Assembly (NCBI GenBank): GCA_041690495.1
Contig: JAWLHE010000005.1
Span: forward strand, 322,134-386,133
DNA length: 64,000 nt
Direction: 5' to 3'
Source: DATAAP01 sp041690495
Lineage (GTDB): Bacteria; Pseudomonadota; Alphaproteobacteria; CACIAM-22H2
Every line of letters begins with the position of its first letter. Positions within the stretch are counted from its first letter, which is position 1. Positions 23,256 to 32,402 of the stretch are shown here, piece after piece. Both the position numbers and the translations under genes were made by a program. Under the pieces are notes generated by a model that had not been told where the DNA came from, searched no databases, and saw nothing but the letters and a program-made list of their open reading frames with translations.

Positions 23256-24067
23256 TGCCTGCTCTTCCTGCGGCCGCCCCGGGACCGCCCGCCGAGCAGG
23301 AGCCGTGCCGCGCGCTCGACCTTGGGGTCGACCGGGGGCGGCGCCAGGTCGATGGCGCGGCTCAAGACGTCGGTGATCTTCGTCATTGCGGAGACCCGCG
23401 CATACCATTTCTGATTGGCAGGGATTGCGTTCCATGGCGCGGTCCGGGTCGACGTCCGGTCGAACATCTCCTCCATCGCCGCCTGATACTCGTCCCATTG
23501 CAGGTGCACGCGGATATCGGAGTCACGGAGCTTCCAGCGCTTGTACGGGTCATGGAGCCGCGCCGCGAAACGCTCGAGCTGCTCTTCCGGCGAGATATGC
23601 AGGAAGATCTTGACCAGCCGGACGCCATCATTGACCAGCATGCGCTCGAAGTCGTTGATCTCGTCATAGGCGCGCCGCCACGCATCGGGACTGGCGAGCT
23701 TGTCGACGCGCTCGACCAGCACGCGGCCGTACCATGTGCGATCGAACACGGCGAGCGTGCCGGGCTCAGGCAGCTTCGTCCAGAAACGGTAGAGGTAATG
23801 TCGGCCCTGCTCCGACGGCTCGGGCGTGCCGATCGGCCAGACCTTGAATCCGCGCGGGTCGAGACGCTCGACCATGCGGCGGATCAGGCCGCCCTTGCCC
23901 GCCGCGTCCCAGCCTTCGACCGCGATGATGCCGCGCAAGCCGGCATGATAATAGGCCTGCTGAATCGACAGCATCTTGTTCTGGAGGGCTTTGAGCCGGT
24001 GCTCGTACTCGTCCTTGTCCTTGAGTCGGGCATCCATGTCGAGCGATTTGAGACGGATGCGCCCCAT
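23252..24067 (-). CDS. Polyphosphate kinase 2 family protein
   Basis: A 271-residue PPK2-type kinase, which uses polyphosphate to phosphorylate nucleotides (or the reverse). Walker A is EGWDAAGKGGLIRR near residue 51, the lid/catalytic segment is FDRTWYGRVLVERVD near 106 and RDSDIRVHLQWDEYQAAM lies near 178, all family signatures. The basic C-terminal tail (GGRSRGGRRKSRQ) is unusual. ATG at 24067 lies 9 bases after the end of the ATPase gene, and the stop overlaps the amidohydrolase start by four bases. A PPK2 embedded between an oligopeptide importer and an amidohydrolase is odd; translational coupling makes it part of the operon. The substrate class (NDP, NMP) cannot be read by eye. Confidence 0.9.
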   Translation of the reverse strand: MGRIRLKSLDMDARLKDKDEYEHRLKALQNKMLSIQQAYYHAGLRGIIAVEGWDAAGKGGLIRRMVERLDPRGFKVWPIGTPEPSEQGRHYLYRFWTKLPEPGTLAVFDRTWYGRVLVERVDKLASPDAWRRAYDEINDFERMLVNDGVRLVKIFLHISPEEQLERFAARLHDPYKRWKLRDSDIRVHLQWDEYQAAMEEMFDRTSTRTAPWNAIPANQKWYARVSAMTKITDVLSRAIDLAPPPVDPKVERAARLLLGGRSRGGRRKSRQ

Positions 24068-24075
24068 GAACCGCC

Positions 24076-25088
24076 TCAGATCTGATCGTTCAGATGACAG
24101 GCCGAACGGCGGCCGGGCGCGATGTCCCTGAGTGCGGGCGCATCGACCTTGCAACGCTCCATCGCGTGCGGGCAGCGCGGGTGGAAATGGCAGCCCGAAG
24201 GCGGCGCCAGCGGAGACGGGATCTCGCCCTTCACCGGCGCGAACTGGCGCCGGCGCGTATCGAGCCGTGGAATCTCCGCGAGCAGCGCAACAGTGTATGG
24301 ATGGTTCGGCTTCTCGAACAGCTCTTCCGCAGGCCCCTCCTCGACGATGCGGCCGAGATACATGATCGCCACGCGATCCGAGAGATGCCGCACCACGCCG
24401 AGATCGTGGCTGATGAACAGGTAGGTAAGATTGAGCTCGGCGCGCAGCTTCATGAACAGGTTCAGGATCTGCGCCTGGATGGACACGTCGAGCGCGGCGA
24501 CCGCCTCGTCGCAGACGATGAACTCGGGCCTGACCGCGAGGGCGCGGGCGATGCCGATGCGCTGGCGCTGGCCGCCGGAGAACTGGTGCGGATAGCGGCG
24601 CTTGTAGCCCGAGTCGAGCCCGACGCGGCGCATCGTCTCGTCGACATAACGATCCAGCTCCGCCCGCGTCACCAGCCGATGATAGAGCGGCGCCTCGCCG
24701 ATGATGTCCTTGACGCGCAAGCGCGGATTGAGCGAGGCGAACGGGTCCTGGAAGATCATCTGCACGGCGAGCGCCACGGCCCTGGCTTCGGTGCCGGACA
24801 GGCTCGCGACGTCGCGGCCGCGATAGAGAACGCGGCCGGCGCTCGGGTTCATGATCCCCGCCACCATGCGCCCGAGCGTGGACTTGCCGCATCCCGACTC
24901 GCCCACCAGGCCGACGACCTCGCCCGGGTCGACATGGAGATCGACGCAATCGACTGCGTGCACGACCTCCTCGCGCACCTTGGCGCCGAACGCACTGGCG
25001 ATCTTCGCCGCCGCGTCGAGGCCGCGCACGAACCGGCGCGAAACGCCCTGCAGCTCGATCAACGGCGTCGCCCTGTCGGCTGCGGCGC

Positions 25089-25092
<4 letters not shown>
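24076..25092 (-). CDS. Dipeptide/oligopeptide ABC transporter ATP-binding protein (DppF type), importer 1
   Basis: One of two ATPases of a Dpp/Opp-type importer, 338 residues. Walker A is GLVGESGCGKSTL near residue 62, Q-loop MIFQDPFASLNPRL near 115, signature QFSGGQRQRIGIARA near 168, Walker B EFIVCDEAVAALD near 188 and switch His FISHDLGVV near 222. The C-terminal GCHFHPRCPHAMERC is the Cys-rich oligopeptide-transporter extension. Its start overlaps the end of the DppD-type gene by four bases. The Walker B reads CDEAVAALD where CDEPVSALD is usual; the essential Asp-Glu pair is kept. Substrate is unknown; peptides or amides are likely from the neighbouring hydrolases. Confidence 0.9.
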
Positions 25093-26069
<977 letters not shown>

Positions 26070-26072
26070 CGT

Positions 26073-26996
26073 CTATTTCTGCAAACGCGGATTGAGAACG
26101 TCGCGCAGCTGGTCGCCGACCAGATTGATGCTGACGATCGTCAACAGCAGGGCGACGCCGGGAAAGAAGCTCATCCAGTACTTGCCGCCCAGCATGTAGT
26201 CGTAGCCGTTGGCGATCAGCAGGCCGAGCGAAGGCTCGGTGATCGGCAGGCCGATGCCGAGGAAAGACAATGTCGCCTCCAGTGCAATCGCATGCGCCAC
26301 CTGCACGGTCACGACGACGATCAACGGCGGCAAGCAGTTCGGCAGCAAGTGCCGCATCACGATGCGGCGGTGGCTCAATGCGAGGCAACGCGCCGCCTCG
26401 ATGTACTCCTTGCGCCGTTCGACCAGCGCGGTGCCGCGCACGGTGCGCGCATAATAGGCCCACTGCACCGTCACCAGCGCAACGACGATCTTCCCCGTTC
26501 CGGGACCGAGCACCGCGAGGAGAATGAGCGCAACCAGGATCGCCGGGAAGCTGAGCTGGATGTCGACCATGCGCATGATCAGTCCGTCGATCCGCCCGCC
26601 GGCATAGGCTGCCGTCAGACCGACCGTGGTGCCGATCAGCATCGCGATCACGGCGCTCGTCACGCCGACGCCGAGCGAAATGCGCAGGCCGTAGAGGATC
26701 CCCGAGAGCATGTCGCGGCCCTGGTCGTCCGAGCCGAGCCAGAACGTGTAGCCCGGCATCGCCTTGCTGCCCGGCGGAAGGCGGCCGTCCATGATGTCGA
26801 GCTGGTTCAGGTCATATGGGTCCTGCGGCGAGATCAGGGGGGCGGCGAGCGCCGCGGCGATGATGACGACGAAGAGCCCGAGACCGACGAGCGCGACCCG
26901 GCTGGACGCGAACTCGCCGGCGAAGCGCCGGAACGGCGTCTCGATCTTGCCCGCCGCTTCGCGCCCGACCAGGTCCTGTCCTAGGGCCGTTGCCAC
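26073..26996 (-). CDS. Peptide ABC transporter permease (DppC type), importer 1
   Basis: Inner-membrane permease of importer 1, 307 residues with six hydrophobic segments and the N-terminal OppC-like helix (SRVALVGLGLFVVIIAAALA). The periplasmic WLGSDDQGRDMLSGILYGLR and the cytoplasmic EAA loop (EYIEAARCLALSHRRIVMRH) near residue 197 are both clear, as is the C-terminal NLVGDQLRDVLNPRLQK. ATG at 26996 lies 2 bases after the DppB-type stop. Its partner is the DppB-type permease; together they form the translocation path. No substrate information is visible. Confidence 0.9.
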   Translation of the reverse strand: MATALGQDLVGREAAGKIETPFRRFAGEFASSRVALVGLGLFVVIIAAALAAPLISPQDPYDLNQLDIMDGRLPPGSKAMPGYTFWLGSDDQGRDMLSGILYGLRISLGVGVTSAVIAMLIGTTVGLTAAYAGGRIDGLIMRMVDIQLSFPAILVALILLAVLGPGTGKIVVALVTVQWAYYARTVRGTALVERRKEYIEAARCLALSHRRIVMRHLLPNCLPPLIVVVTVQVAHAIALEATLSFLGIGLPITEPSLGLLIANGYDYMLGGKYWMSFFPGVALLLTIVSINLVGDQLRDVLNPRLQK

Positions 26997-26998
26997 GC

Positions 26999-27976
26999 CT
27001 ACCCCTTCGCCTCTGAGAGCCGGACACGCGGGTCGAGCACCGAATAGAGGATGTCGACCGTAAGGTTGATGACGATGAACATGACGACCGTGATCATCAT
27101 GTAGGCGACGATCACGGGCCGATCGAGGTTGTTGATCGAATCGATGATCAGCTTGCCCATTCCCGGCCAGGCGAACACGGTCTCGGTGACGACCGCGAAG
27201 GCGATCACCGAGCCGAGTTCGAGCCCGACCACGGTGACGATCGGGATCATGATGTTCTTGAGGACGTGGACGAACACGACGCGGCGCATCGTCAGGCCCT
27301 TGGCGCGCGCGAATTTCACGTAGTCCGCCAGCATGTTCTCGCGCATGCCGGCGCGCGTCAGCCTGATCACCAGCGACAGTTTGAACAGGGCCAGATTCAG
27401 GGCGGGCATGAACACGTGGCGCAGCCCGTCCCAGGTCGCGAGGCTGGTGGTTATGCCGAACACGGTCGCGGTCTCGCCGCGGCCGGTCGATGGCAGCCAG
27501 CCGAGCTCGACGGCAAAGATCATGATGAGCATCAGCCCGACCCAGAAGGTCGGCAGGCTGAAGCCGAGGATCGAGCCGGCCATGATCGTCTTGGCGACAG
27601 GCGAATGCGGCCGGAACCCTGCATACATTCCGAGCGGGATGCCGAGCGCGACCGCGATGACCATCGCCGCGATCGCGAGCTCCAGCGTCGCAGGCATGCG
27701 CTGGATAATCAGCAGCAGCGCCGACTGATTGAAGACGAACGACTTGCCGAGATCGCCCAGCAGCGCGTTCCTGACGAACAGCAGGTACTGCTCCCAGACC
27801 GGCTTGTCGAGCCCGAGGGCGGCGATCGCGCGGGCGCGCTCGATCTCGTCGGCGTCGGCCGAGATGAAAATCGCGACCGGGTCGCCGATCGCGTAGACGC
27901 CCATGAACACGAGCAGGGACATGATGAAGAGCACCAGCACGCTCTGCATCAGGCGCCGGATGATGAAAACCGTCAT
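26999..27976 (-). CDS. Peptide ABC transporter permease (DppB type), importer 1
   Basis: Inner-membrane permease of importer 1, 325 residues, starting MTVFIIRRLMQSVLVLFIMS at 27976 with the typical first helix; the frame upstream to 28033 lies in the intercistronic stems and is not used. The EAA loop is DYVKFARAKGLTMRRVVFVH near residue 216, and the C-terminus has TETVFAWPGMGKLIIDSI and VDILYSVLDPRVRL, both DppB signatures. The gene follows the solute-binding protein after a 111-base gap with strong hairpins, which probably lowers permease expression relative to the binding protein. Confidence 0.9.
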   Translation of the reverse strand: MTVFIIRRLMQSVLVLFIMSLLVFMGVYAIGDPVAIFISADADEIERARAIAALGLDKPVWEQYLLFVRNALLGDLGKSFVFNQSALLLIIQRMPATLELAIAAMVIAVALGIPLGMYAGFRPHSPVAKTIMAGSILGFSLPTFWVGLMLIMIFAVELGWLPSTGRGETATVFGITTSLATWDGLRHVFMPALNLALFKLSLVIRLTRAGMRENMLADYVKFARAKGLTMRRVVFVHVLKNIMIPIVTVVGLELGSVIAFAVVTETVFAWPGMGKLIIDSINNLDRPVIVAYMMITVVMFIVINLTVDILYSVLDPRVRLSEAKG

Positions 27977-28020
27977 GACGTGCTGCTCATCCGCGTCATC
28001 ATCATCTCTCGCGTGACGTC

Positions 28021-28065
28021 CGCCGCGCGACACGCGGCGCGGGGCCGGCGCGCCCGCGCCGCCCC
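28021..28065 (-). promoter_or_regulatory. Intercistronic stem-loops after the solute-binding protein gene
   Basis: CGCCGCG-N5-CGCGGCG (28021-28039) is followed by GGGG-CGGCGC-loop-GCGCCG-CCCC (28041-28065, with one bulged base). Such stems between a binding-protein gene and its permease gene commonly protect the upstream mRNA and cause partial termination. No T-tract follows on the minus strand. Confidence 0.45.
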
Positions 28066-28087
28066 GCTCGCCTGCAGCCTGCCGCGT

Positions 28088-29659
28088 TCAGTTCGCCGGA
28101 CGGACGAACTGCGCGAGCGTGTACTCGTCCGCGCGCGGCACGTAGCCGAGTCCCTTGCGCATGGCCCACAGATTGACCTGGTAATGCAGCGGGATCAGTC
28201 CGTAATCCGCCATTGCGACCTCCGTCGCCTCCTGCAGCAGCTTCTCGCGCTTCTCGTCGTCAACCGTCGCGAGCGCCTGGTCTAGGATCGAATCCATCTT
28301 CGGGTTCGAATAGCGGCCCCGGTTCGAGCCGCCGCGGCCCGGCGCAACCGTCGCCAGCAGCGAGCGCAGCGGCGACGAGACCTCGCCGGTCCCGGAGCCC
28401 CAGCCGACCAGCATCAGGCTCCATGCATAGGTCGGAGCGCTGCCCTGCGAAGCGAACGTCGCCCATGGCAGGCTCACCACCTTGGTGTCAATGCCGACGC
28501 GAGTCAGCATCGGTCCGATCGCCTGGATGATCTTCTCGTCGTTGGGATAGCGGTCGTTCGGGCCGTGCAGGGTCAGGCCGAAGCCGTTGGGATATCCCGC
28601 CTCCGTCAGCAGCTTGCGCGCACCCTCGGCATCGAACGCATCCGCCTTCAGCTTCGGGCTCGCGCCGAAGAAGCCCTCGGGCAGCAGGCCACCGGCCGGG
28701 ATCGCCTCGCCGTCCATGATGCGTTCGACGATCGCCGGACGATTGATCGCCTTCGAAACGGCCTGGCGGACGCGCTTGTCCTTGAGCGGATTGTTCGGCA
28801 GCAGCGCGCCGGCCTTGTCGGTGACGAACGGCGACTGATCGCGAAAGCTGTCGACATGCAGATAGATCAGGCGGTTCGATACCGTGCGTGTCAGGGAGAC
28901 GTTCGCATTGGTCTTGAGCTTGGCGACGTCCGTGGTCGGGACCTGGTCGATGAGCTGGACGTCGCCCGCGAGCAGGGCGGCCACGCGCGCCGAGTTGTTG
29001 GTGATGAGCTTCAACGTCACCTTCGCCCAGTGCGGCTTGTCGGCCCAATACGCGTCGTTGCGCGCGAGAACGATGCGATCGCCGGGAACATACTCGACGA
29101 ACTTGAACGGTCCGGTGCCGATCGCCGCCTTGCCGCTGTTGAAATCACTGGTCGGCGCCTGCTCGGCCTTCTTCGAAACGATGTGAATGGTCGAGAGGTC
29201 GACCGGCAGCAACGGGTACGGGCCCTTGGTCTTGAAGCGGATCGTGTGCGGATCAATGACCTGGGTCTCGGTAATGGCCCGGGTATAGATTGCGAAGGAG
29301 GACGGGCTGTTGGGCACCCACGGCACGCGCTTCAGGGTGGCGACGACGTCTTCGGCCGTGAAGTCGCTGCCGTCATGGAATTTTACACCCTGGCGCAGCT
29401 TGAATTCCCAGGTCGTGTCGTCGATCGCCTTCCACTCCGTGGCAAGGCCCGGACGCAGGCGCTGCTTGTCGTCCTGCTCGATCAGGCGGCTGAAAATATG
29501 CACCGCGACGCTGCTGTTCGGCGACAGGTTGTGGAAATGCGGGTCGATTGAGGTGACGTTGGCGCCCAGGCCGATCGTCAGGTCCTGCGCCGACACCGCT
29601 GACGCCATCATCGCGGCCGCGAACACGCCGAGCGCGATTCGCTTCACAGAAATCATCAT
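28088..29659 (-). CDS. Extracellular solute-binding protein, family 5 (DppA/OppA type), importer 1
   Basis: A periplasmic peptide/amide-binding protein of 523 residues. It has a Sec signal peptide (KRIALGVFAAAMMASAVSAQ) and the SBP_bac_5 core: LRPGLATEWKAIDDTTWEFKLR near residue 68 in parts, FHDGSDFTAEDVVATLKRV near 92, GTGPFKFVEYVPGDRIVLARN near 158 and VRQAVSKAINRPAIVERIM near 278. The ATG at 29659 is preferred over 29680 because GAAGAGGGC lies directly upstream of the former. It is the first gene of the importer 1 operon. Family 5 proteins bind di- to oligopeptides, nickel, haem or sugars; the ligand cannot be named from the sequence. Confidence 0.9.
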   Translation of the reverse strand: MMISVKRIALGVFAAAMMASAVSAQDLTIGLGANVTSIDPHFHNLSPNSSVAVHIFSRLIEQDDKQRLRPGLATEWKAIDDTTWEFKLRQGVKFHDGSDFTAEDVVATLKRVPWVPNSPSSFAIYTRAITETQVIDPHTIRFKTKGPYPLLPVDLSTIHIVSKKAEQAPTSDFNSGKAAIGTGPFKFVEYVPGDRIVLARNDAYWADKPHWAKVTLKLITNNSARVAALLAGDVQLIDQVPTTDVAKLKTNANVSLTRTVSNRLIYLHVDSFRDQSPFVTDKAGALLPNNPLKDKRVRQAVSKAINRPAIVERIMDGEAIPAGGLLPEGFFGASPKLKADAFDAEGARKLLTEAGYPNGFGLTLHGPNDRYPNDEKIIQAIGPMLTRVGIDTKVVSLPWATFASQGSAPTYAWSLMLVGWGSGTGEVSSPLRSLLATVAPGRGGSNRGRYSNPKMDSILDQALATVDDEKREKLLQEATEVAMADYGLIPLHYQVNLWAMRKGLGYVPRADEYTLAQFVRPAN

Positions 29660-29680
29660 GCAGCCCTCTTCCCCGTTCAA

Positions 29681-30019
29681 TCACGCCCCGTTTCGAGCGG
29701 AGCTGACGTCGTCAGCCGTCGAATTCGGCCCCTGAATTGCGGCTAACAATTGCAGGATTCAGCGGGGGGCGCAAGCGGACCCGGCGATTCTCCGAGCCCA
29801 TTCAGTCCGCTGCGCCGGCACCTCGGTTTCGGGCACTGCAGCGGCAGGAGGCGACCGGCGGCACGAAACCGGGGCCGCGCGGGACGACGGCTCGATCCGA
29901 TGATCGATCCCAGGTTAACCATGAGCCGCCGACCGCAGCGTCGACGCCCCTTACACTCCGATACGCGGCGGCGCACTAAATGCTTGAAACCCCGAACATC
30001 CGAATCTGGTATGCCCCCT
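29681..30019. other. Gene-free gap
   Basis: No convincing gene is visible here. It holds the upstream region of the importer 1 operon on its left side. Short open frames in it lack ribosome-binding sites and have unnatural composition. The right end leads into the orphan terminator at 30082-30120. Confidence 0.5.
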
Positions 30020-30120
30020 GCATAGCGACCCTGTACTCGCGTGCCGGCGCCGCGCGATCTGACCGAAGGTCAGCGCCGAAGCCGCGGTGGCATCGGCAGG
30101 TGCCACCGCGGTTTTGTTTT
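30020..30120 (+). ncRNA. Candidate small RNA ending at an orphan intrinsic terminator
   Basis: No plus-strand gene precedes the terminator at 30082-30120, yet it has the form of a true Rho-independent signal. Upstream, CTGACC-GAA-GGTCAG (30059-30073) is a second clean hairpin. Together they resemble the 3' half of a small RNA. The 5' end is a guess; only weak promoter-like words (TTGAAA at 29984) are visible, with poor spacing. It matches no RNA family I recognise. Confidence 0.3.
30082..30120 (+). terminator. Rho-independent terminator
   Basis: CCGCGGTGGCA (30082-30092), an 8-base loop, and TGCCACCGCGG (30101-30111) form a perfect 11-bp stem followed by TTTTGTTTT (30112-30120). The T-tract shows that it works on the plus strand. 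The nearest gene, at 30153-30680, is on the minus strand, so it is not that gene's own terminator. Confidence 0.75.
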
Positions 30121-30152
30121 GCCCGCGGATCCGCCCCCGGAAACCAGGGAAG

Positions 30153-30680
30153 CTAGCGCCGCCGGCGCTGGAGTTCGGTGGCGGCGTCGCGTGCCTCGGA
30201 CCAGCCATTCTCCCAGGCGAGGTGGTCGATCGTATCGGGCGCGAACGGATTGTCGGCGAGGCCCAGGCCGGCCTGGTAGGCGGCGTAGCCCTGGTCGTAC
30301 CGGACAGGGCGCGGGTCGTCCGGCGTGCGCCGGCAGGCGAATTCGCGAATGAATGCCCGGTACTCCGGAAAACGCATCAGCACCGTTTCATCGATACCCA
30401 TCGGATGCTCGCGCAGCACATCGCGGCCGCGCCCGGTAAGCGCAAGACGGCCCTCGCCCGCCGGGATCAGCAAGGCAGCGGCGACCAGCTCGTTGCGGAC
30501 GGCGTCCAAGGCCGCCGCGATCTCGGCGATACTGACCGGCGGATTCTCGCGGGCGCGTCCAAGATCGACCCTGAGCCGCGCGATGCAGTCGTCCAGGGTC
30601 GCCGGTGCCTCCTTCGCCGCCTTGAGCGCAAGAAGCATCAGCGCGGGACGATTGAGCAGCGGATACTCGCTCAGGTCCAC
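30153..30680 (-). CDS. Hypothetical protein with winged-helix-like N-terminus and Rmf/CrpP-like C-terminus
   Basis: A 175-residue soluble protein that I do not recognise as a named gene. Residues ~1-95 are helical with a winged-helix look (ALMLLALKAAKEAPATLDDC, then AALDAVRNELVAAALLIPAG and RLALTGRGRDVLREHP), like the Mrr N-terminal or restriction-system wing domain. Residues ~128-165 (DQGYAAYQAGLGLADNPFAP...AWENGWSEARD) resemble ribosome modulation factor/CrpP: G-x-A-x2-x-G...NP[YF]...W...GW. The pairing suggests a nucleic-acid or ribosome-associated role, but this is inference. ATG at 30680; no partner gene is close on the same strand. Confidence 0.65.
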   Translation of the reverse strand: MDLSEYPLLNRPALMLLALKAAKEAPATLDDCIARLRVDLGRARENPPVSIAEIAAALDAVRNELVAAALLIPAGEGRLALTGRGRDVLREHPMGIDETVLMRFPEYRAFIREFACRRTPDDPRPVRYDQGYAAYQAGLGLADNPFAPDTIDHLAWENGWSEARDAATELQRRRR

Positions 30681-30769
30681 GAACCGGAACCGTGCGGATC
30701 TGGCATCATCCGGACCTAACGCGCCGCCGCGGTAGCCGGGCCCATCGCGAGACGTGGCAGTCCGAACGC

Positions 30770-32311
30770 CTAGCCCCAGGAAGGCTCGTGCCAGATCGTG
30801 TCCGGATCGAGCGGAAAAACCGGCCGCGGCAGGTTGCGGAACGGTATGCGGTCGATCGCCGGCGAGGTCAGGCCGGCCGTGTCGACTTCAAACACTTGCT
30901 CCGGCGCGAAGAATTCATCGAAGCCCGCGCGGAAATGGCCGCGCGACTTGACCACGACGGTTCGCGCACCGGCGATATCGAGCCCCATCATCTCGAAGAA
31001 CACCGGGTCGGCGCATTGCTTGCGCATGCTGCCAACCACAACGACGATGCCGCCAAGATCAAGCGCCGCGCTAGGCCCGAGATCGAGGCCCTTGCCCTGC
31101 CACAGCCCGCGTCTGCCGACGCATTTGCCGTCGTGCAGCGCGATAACCCTCGCCGGGGTCTCGAACCGCCTGGCGAACGCGGTTTCGCCGCTACGGTTGA
31201 AGACTGCATTGAAGGCGGCGCCCATGCCTTTCCTGTGAGCCTCCGCCGCAAGGTCCGGGTCGAAGAAGACGCCGGCCAGCACGCCGGTGGCACCCGCCTC
31301 GTGCAGGGCCGCAAGCAGCCAGGTCGTGTTGCCGCGCCCGCCGCCGCCCGGATTGTCGCCGGCATCGGAATAGATGAGCGCAGGCGTCGCCCGGTCGCGC
31401 GCCGCCTCAAGCGACATCTCGACCGCCCGATCGAGCGGCGTCAGCGGCTTGACAAAGCGCCGCCGGTCGGCCCATGCGCGCCGCGCGAGATCGAGCGCGA
31501 GGTGGCGCGCCGGGCCAATGTTGTTGCGCGCCGTGACGACCACCGCGATCCCGTTCTTGGGCGTGTCCGAGAACACGAAGCCGCCTACCACCGACACGTT
31601 CATGATCTCGGCGGTCATGGCGCGTTGGCCGGCCTCGATCAGCTCGGCGTAGGGCCCCGCGGCGGTCAGCAGGTTGATGCTGGCCGGCGTAAGCGGCAGC
31701 CGGATGAACGCGGTACGCGCCTGAACGCCGGAGATCAGCTCCTGCAGCAGGCGTGCCGCCTCGGCGCCGCGCTGCGCCTGGTCGACATGCGGGTTGGTGC
31801 GGTACGAGACCAGAACGTCGACATTGGCGACCATGGTTTCGGAGATGTTGGCGTGCAGATCCACGGTCGCGACGAGCGGCACTGCCGGCCCGACCGTGTC
31901 GCGCACCATCTTGTAGAGCAATCCGTCCGGATCAGGCGTGCCGGTCGAAGTCATGCCGCCGTGATTTGTAATGTAGACCGCATCGAGGGGCATGGCGGCG
32001 CGCAAGGCGGTATGCATGTCGGCAAGCAGCCGCAGCAGGAAGCCGTGGTCGATCGGCCCGCCGGGCTCGGCCGCGGCGACCGCGATCGGCACCGGCATCC
32101 ATGGCCCCGCCAGGTCCATCTCGGCCATGAAGCCCGGAATCTCGGCGGGTATTGCCGGCGCCGGCTTGGCCGCTTCCGCGAGGATCTCCTCTCCCTCCAG
32201 GAAGCACAGGGCGCGAAAATCCGCCTCGGTCGTCACCGGAGCGAAGCTGTTACTTTCGAGATGAAGACCAAGTAGCGCTATTCGTTTGGTTTTCCCCGCC
32301 ATCCCGGACAT
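30770..32311 (-). CDS. M81 family metallopeptidase (MlrC-like)
   Basis: A 513-residue protein of the MlrC/M81 family, named for the enzyme acting late in microcystin breakdown; most members act on unknown small peptides or amides. Motifs are LGLHLESNSFAPVTT near residue 14, DAVYITNHGGMTSTGTPDPDG near 109, ATVDLHANISETM near 147 (the His-x-Asn metal region) and IYSDAGDNPGGGGRGNTTWL near 315, the family hallmark. ATG at 32311 follows AAGGCAGGG; Met4 is an alternative. It is divergent from the argE-like gene with a 91-base gap. The neighbours, peptide importers and amidohydrolases, suggest a role in peptide or amide scavenging. Confidence 0.9.
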   Translation of the reverse strand: MSGMAGKTKRIALLGLHLESNSFAPVTTEADFRALCFLEGEEILAEAAKPAPAIPAEIPGFMAEMDLAGPWMPVPIAVAAAEPGGPIDHGFLLRLLADMHTALRAAMPLDAVYITNHGGMTSTGTPDPDGLLYKMVRDTVGPAVPLVATVDLHANISETMVANVDVLVSYRTNPHVDQAQRGAEAARLLQELISGVQARTAFIRLPLTPASINLLTAAGPYAELIEAGQRAMTAEIMNVSVVGGFVFSDTPKNGIAVVVTARNNIGPARHLALDLARRAWADRRRFVKPLTPLDRAVEMSLEAARDRATPALIYSDAGDNPGGGGRGNTTWLLAALHEAGATGVLAGVFFDPDLAAEAHRKGMGAAFNAVFNRSGETAFARRFETPARVIALHDGKCVGRRGLWQGKGLDLGPSAALDLGGIVVVVGSMRKQCADPVFFEMMGLDIAGARTVVVKSRGHFRAGFDEFFAPEQVFEVDTAGLTSPAIDRIPFRNLPRPVFPLDPDTIWHEPSWG

Positions 32312-32402
32312 CCCTGCCTTGCGTCACCGATGTGGCGCGCCTGTTAGTTTCCAGCCATATTAGGCGCCCTTTTCAAACCTGACCAAGAAGCGCCACCCCC
32401 AC

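Noticed and set aside
29737..29979. Short open frames in the gap between the importer 1 binding protein and the 30153-30680 gene
   Set aside because: They have no ribosome-binding site, no recognisable motif and mutually overlapping frames. The gap is better explained as promoter and possible small RNA.
30082..30111. The strong stem as terminator of the minus-strand gene 30153-30680
   Set aside because: Read on the minus strand the stem is followed by CTTCGGCG rather than a T-tract. The T-tract is on the plus side, so that orientation is preferred.
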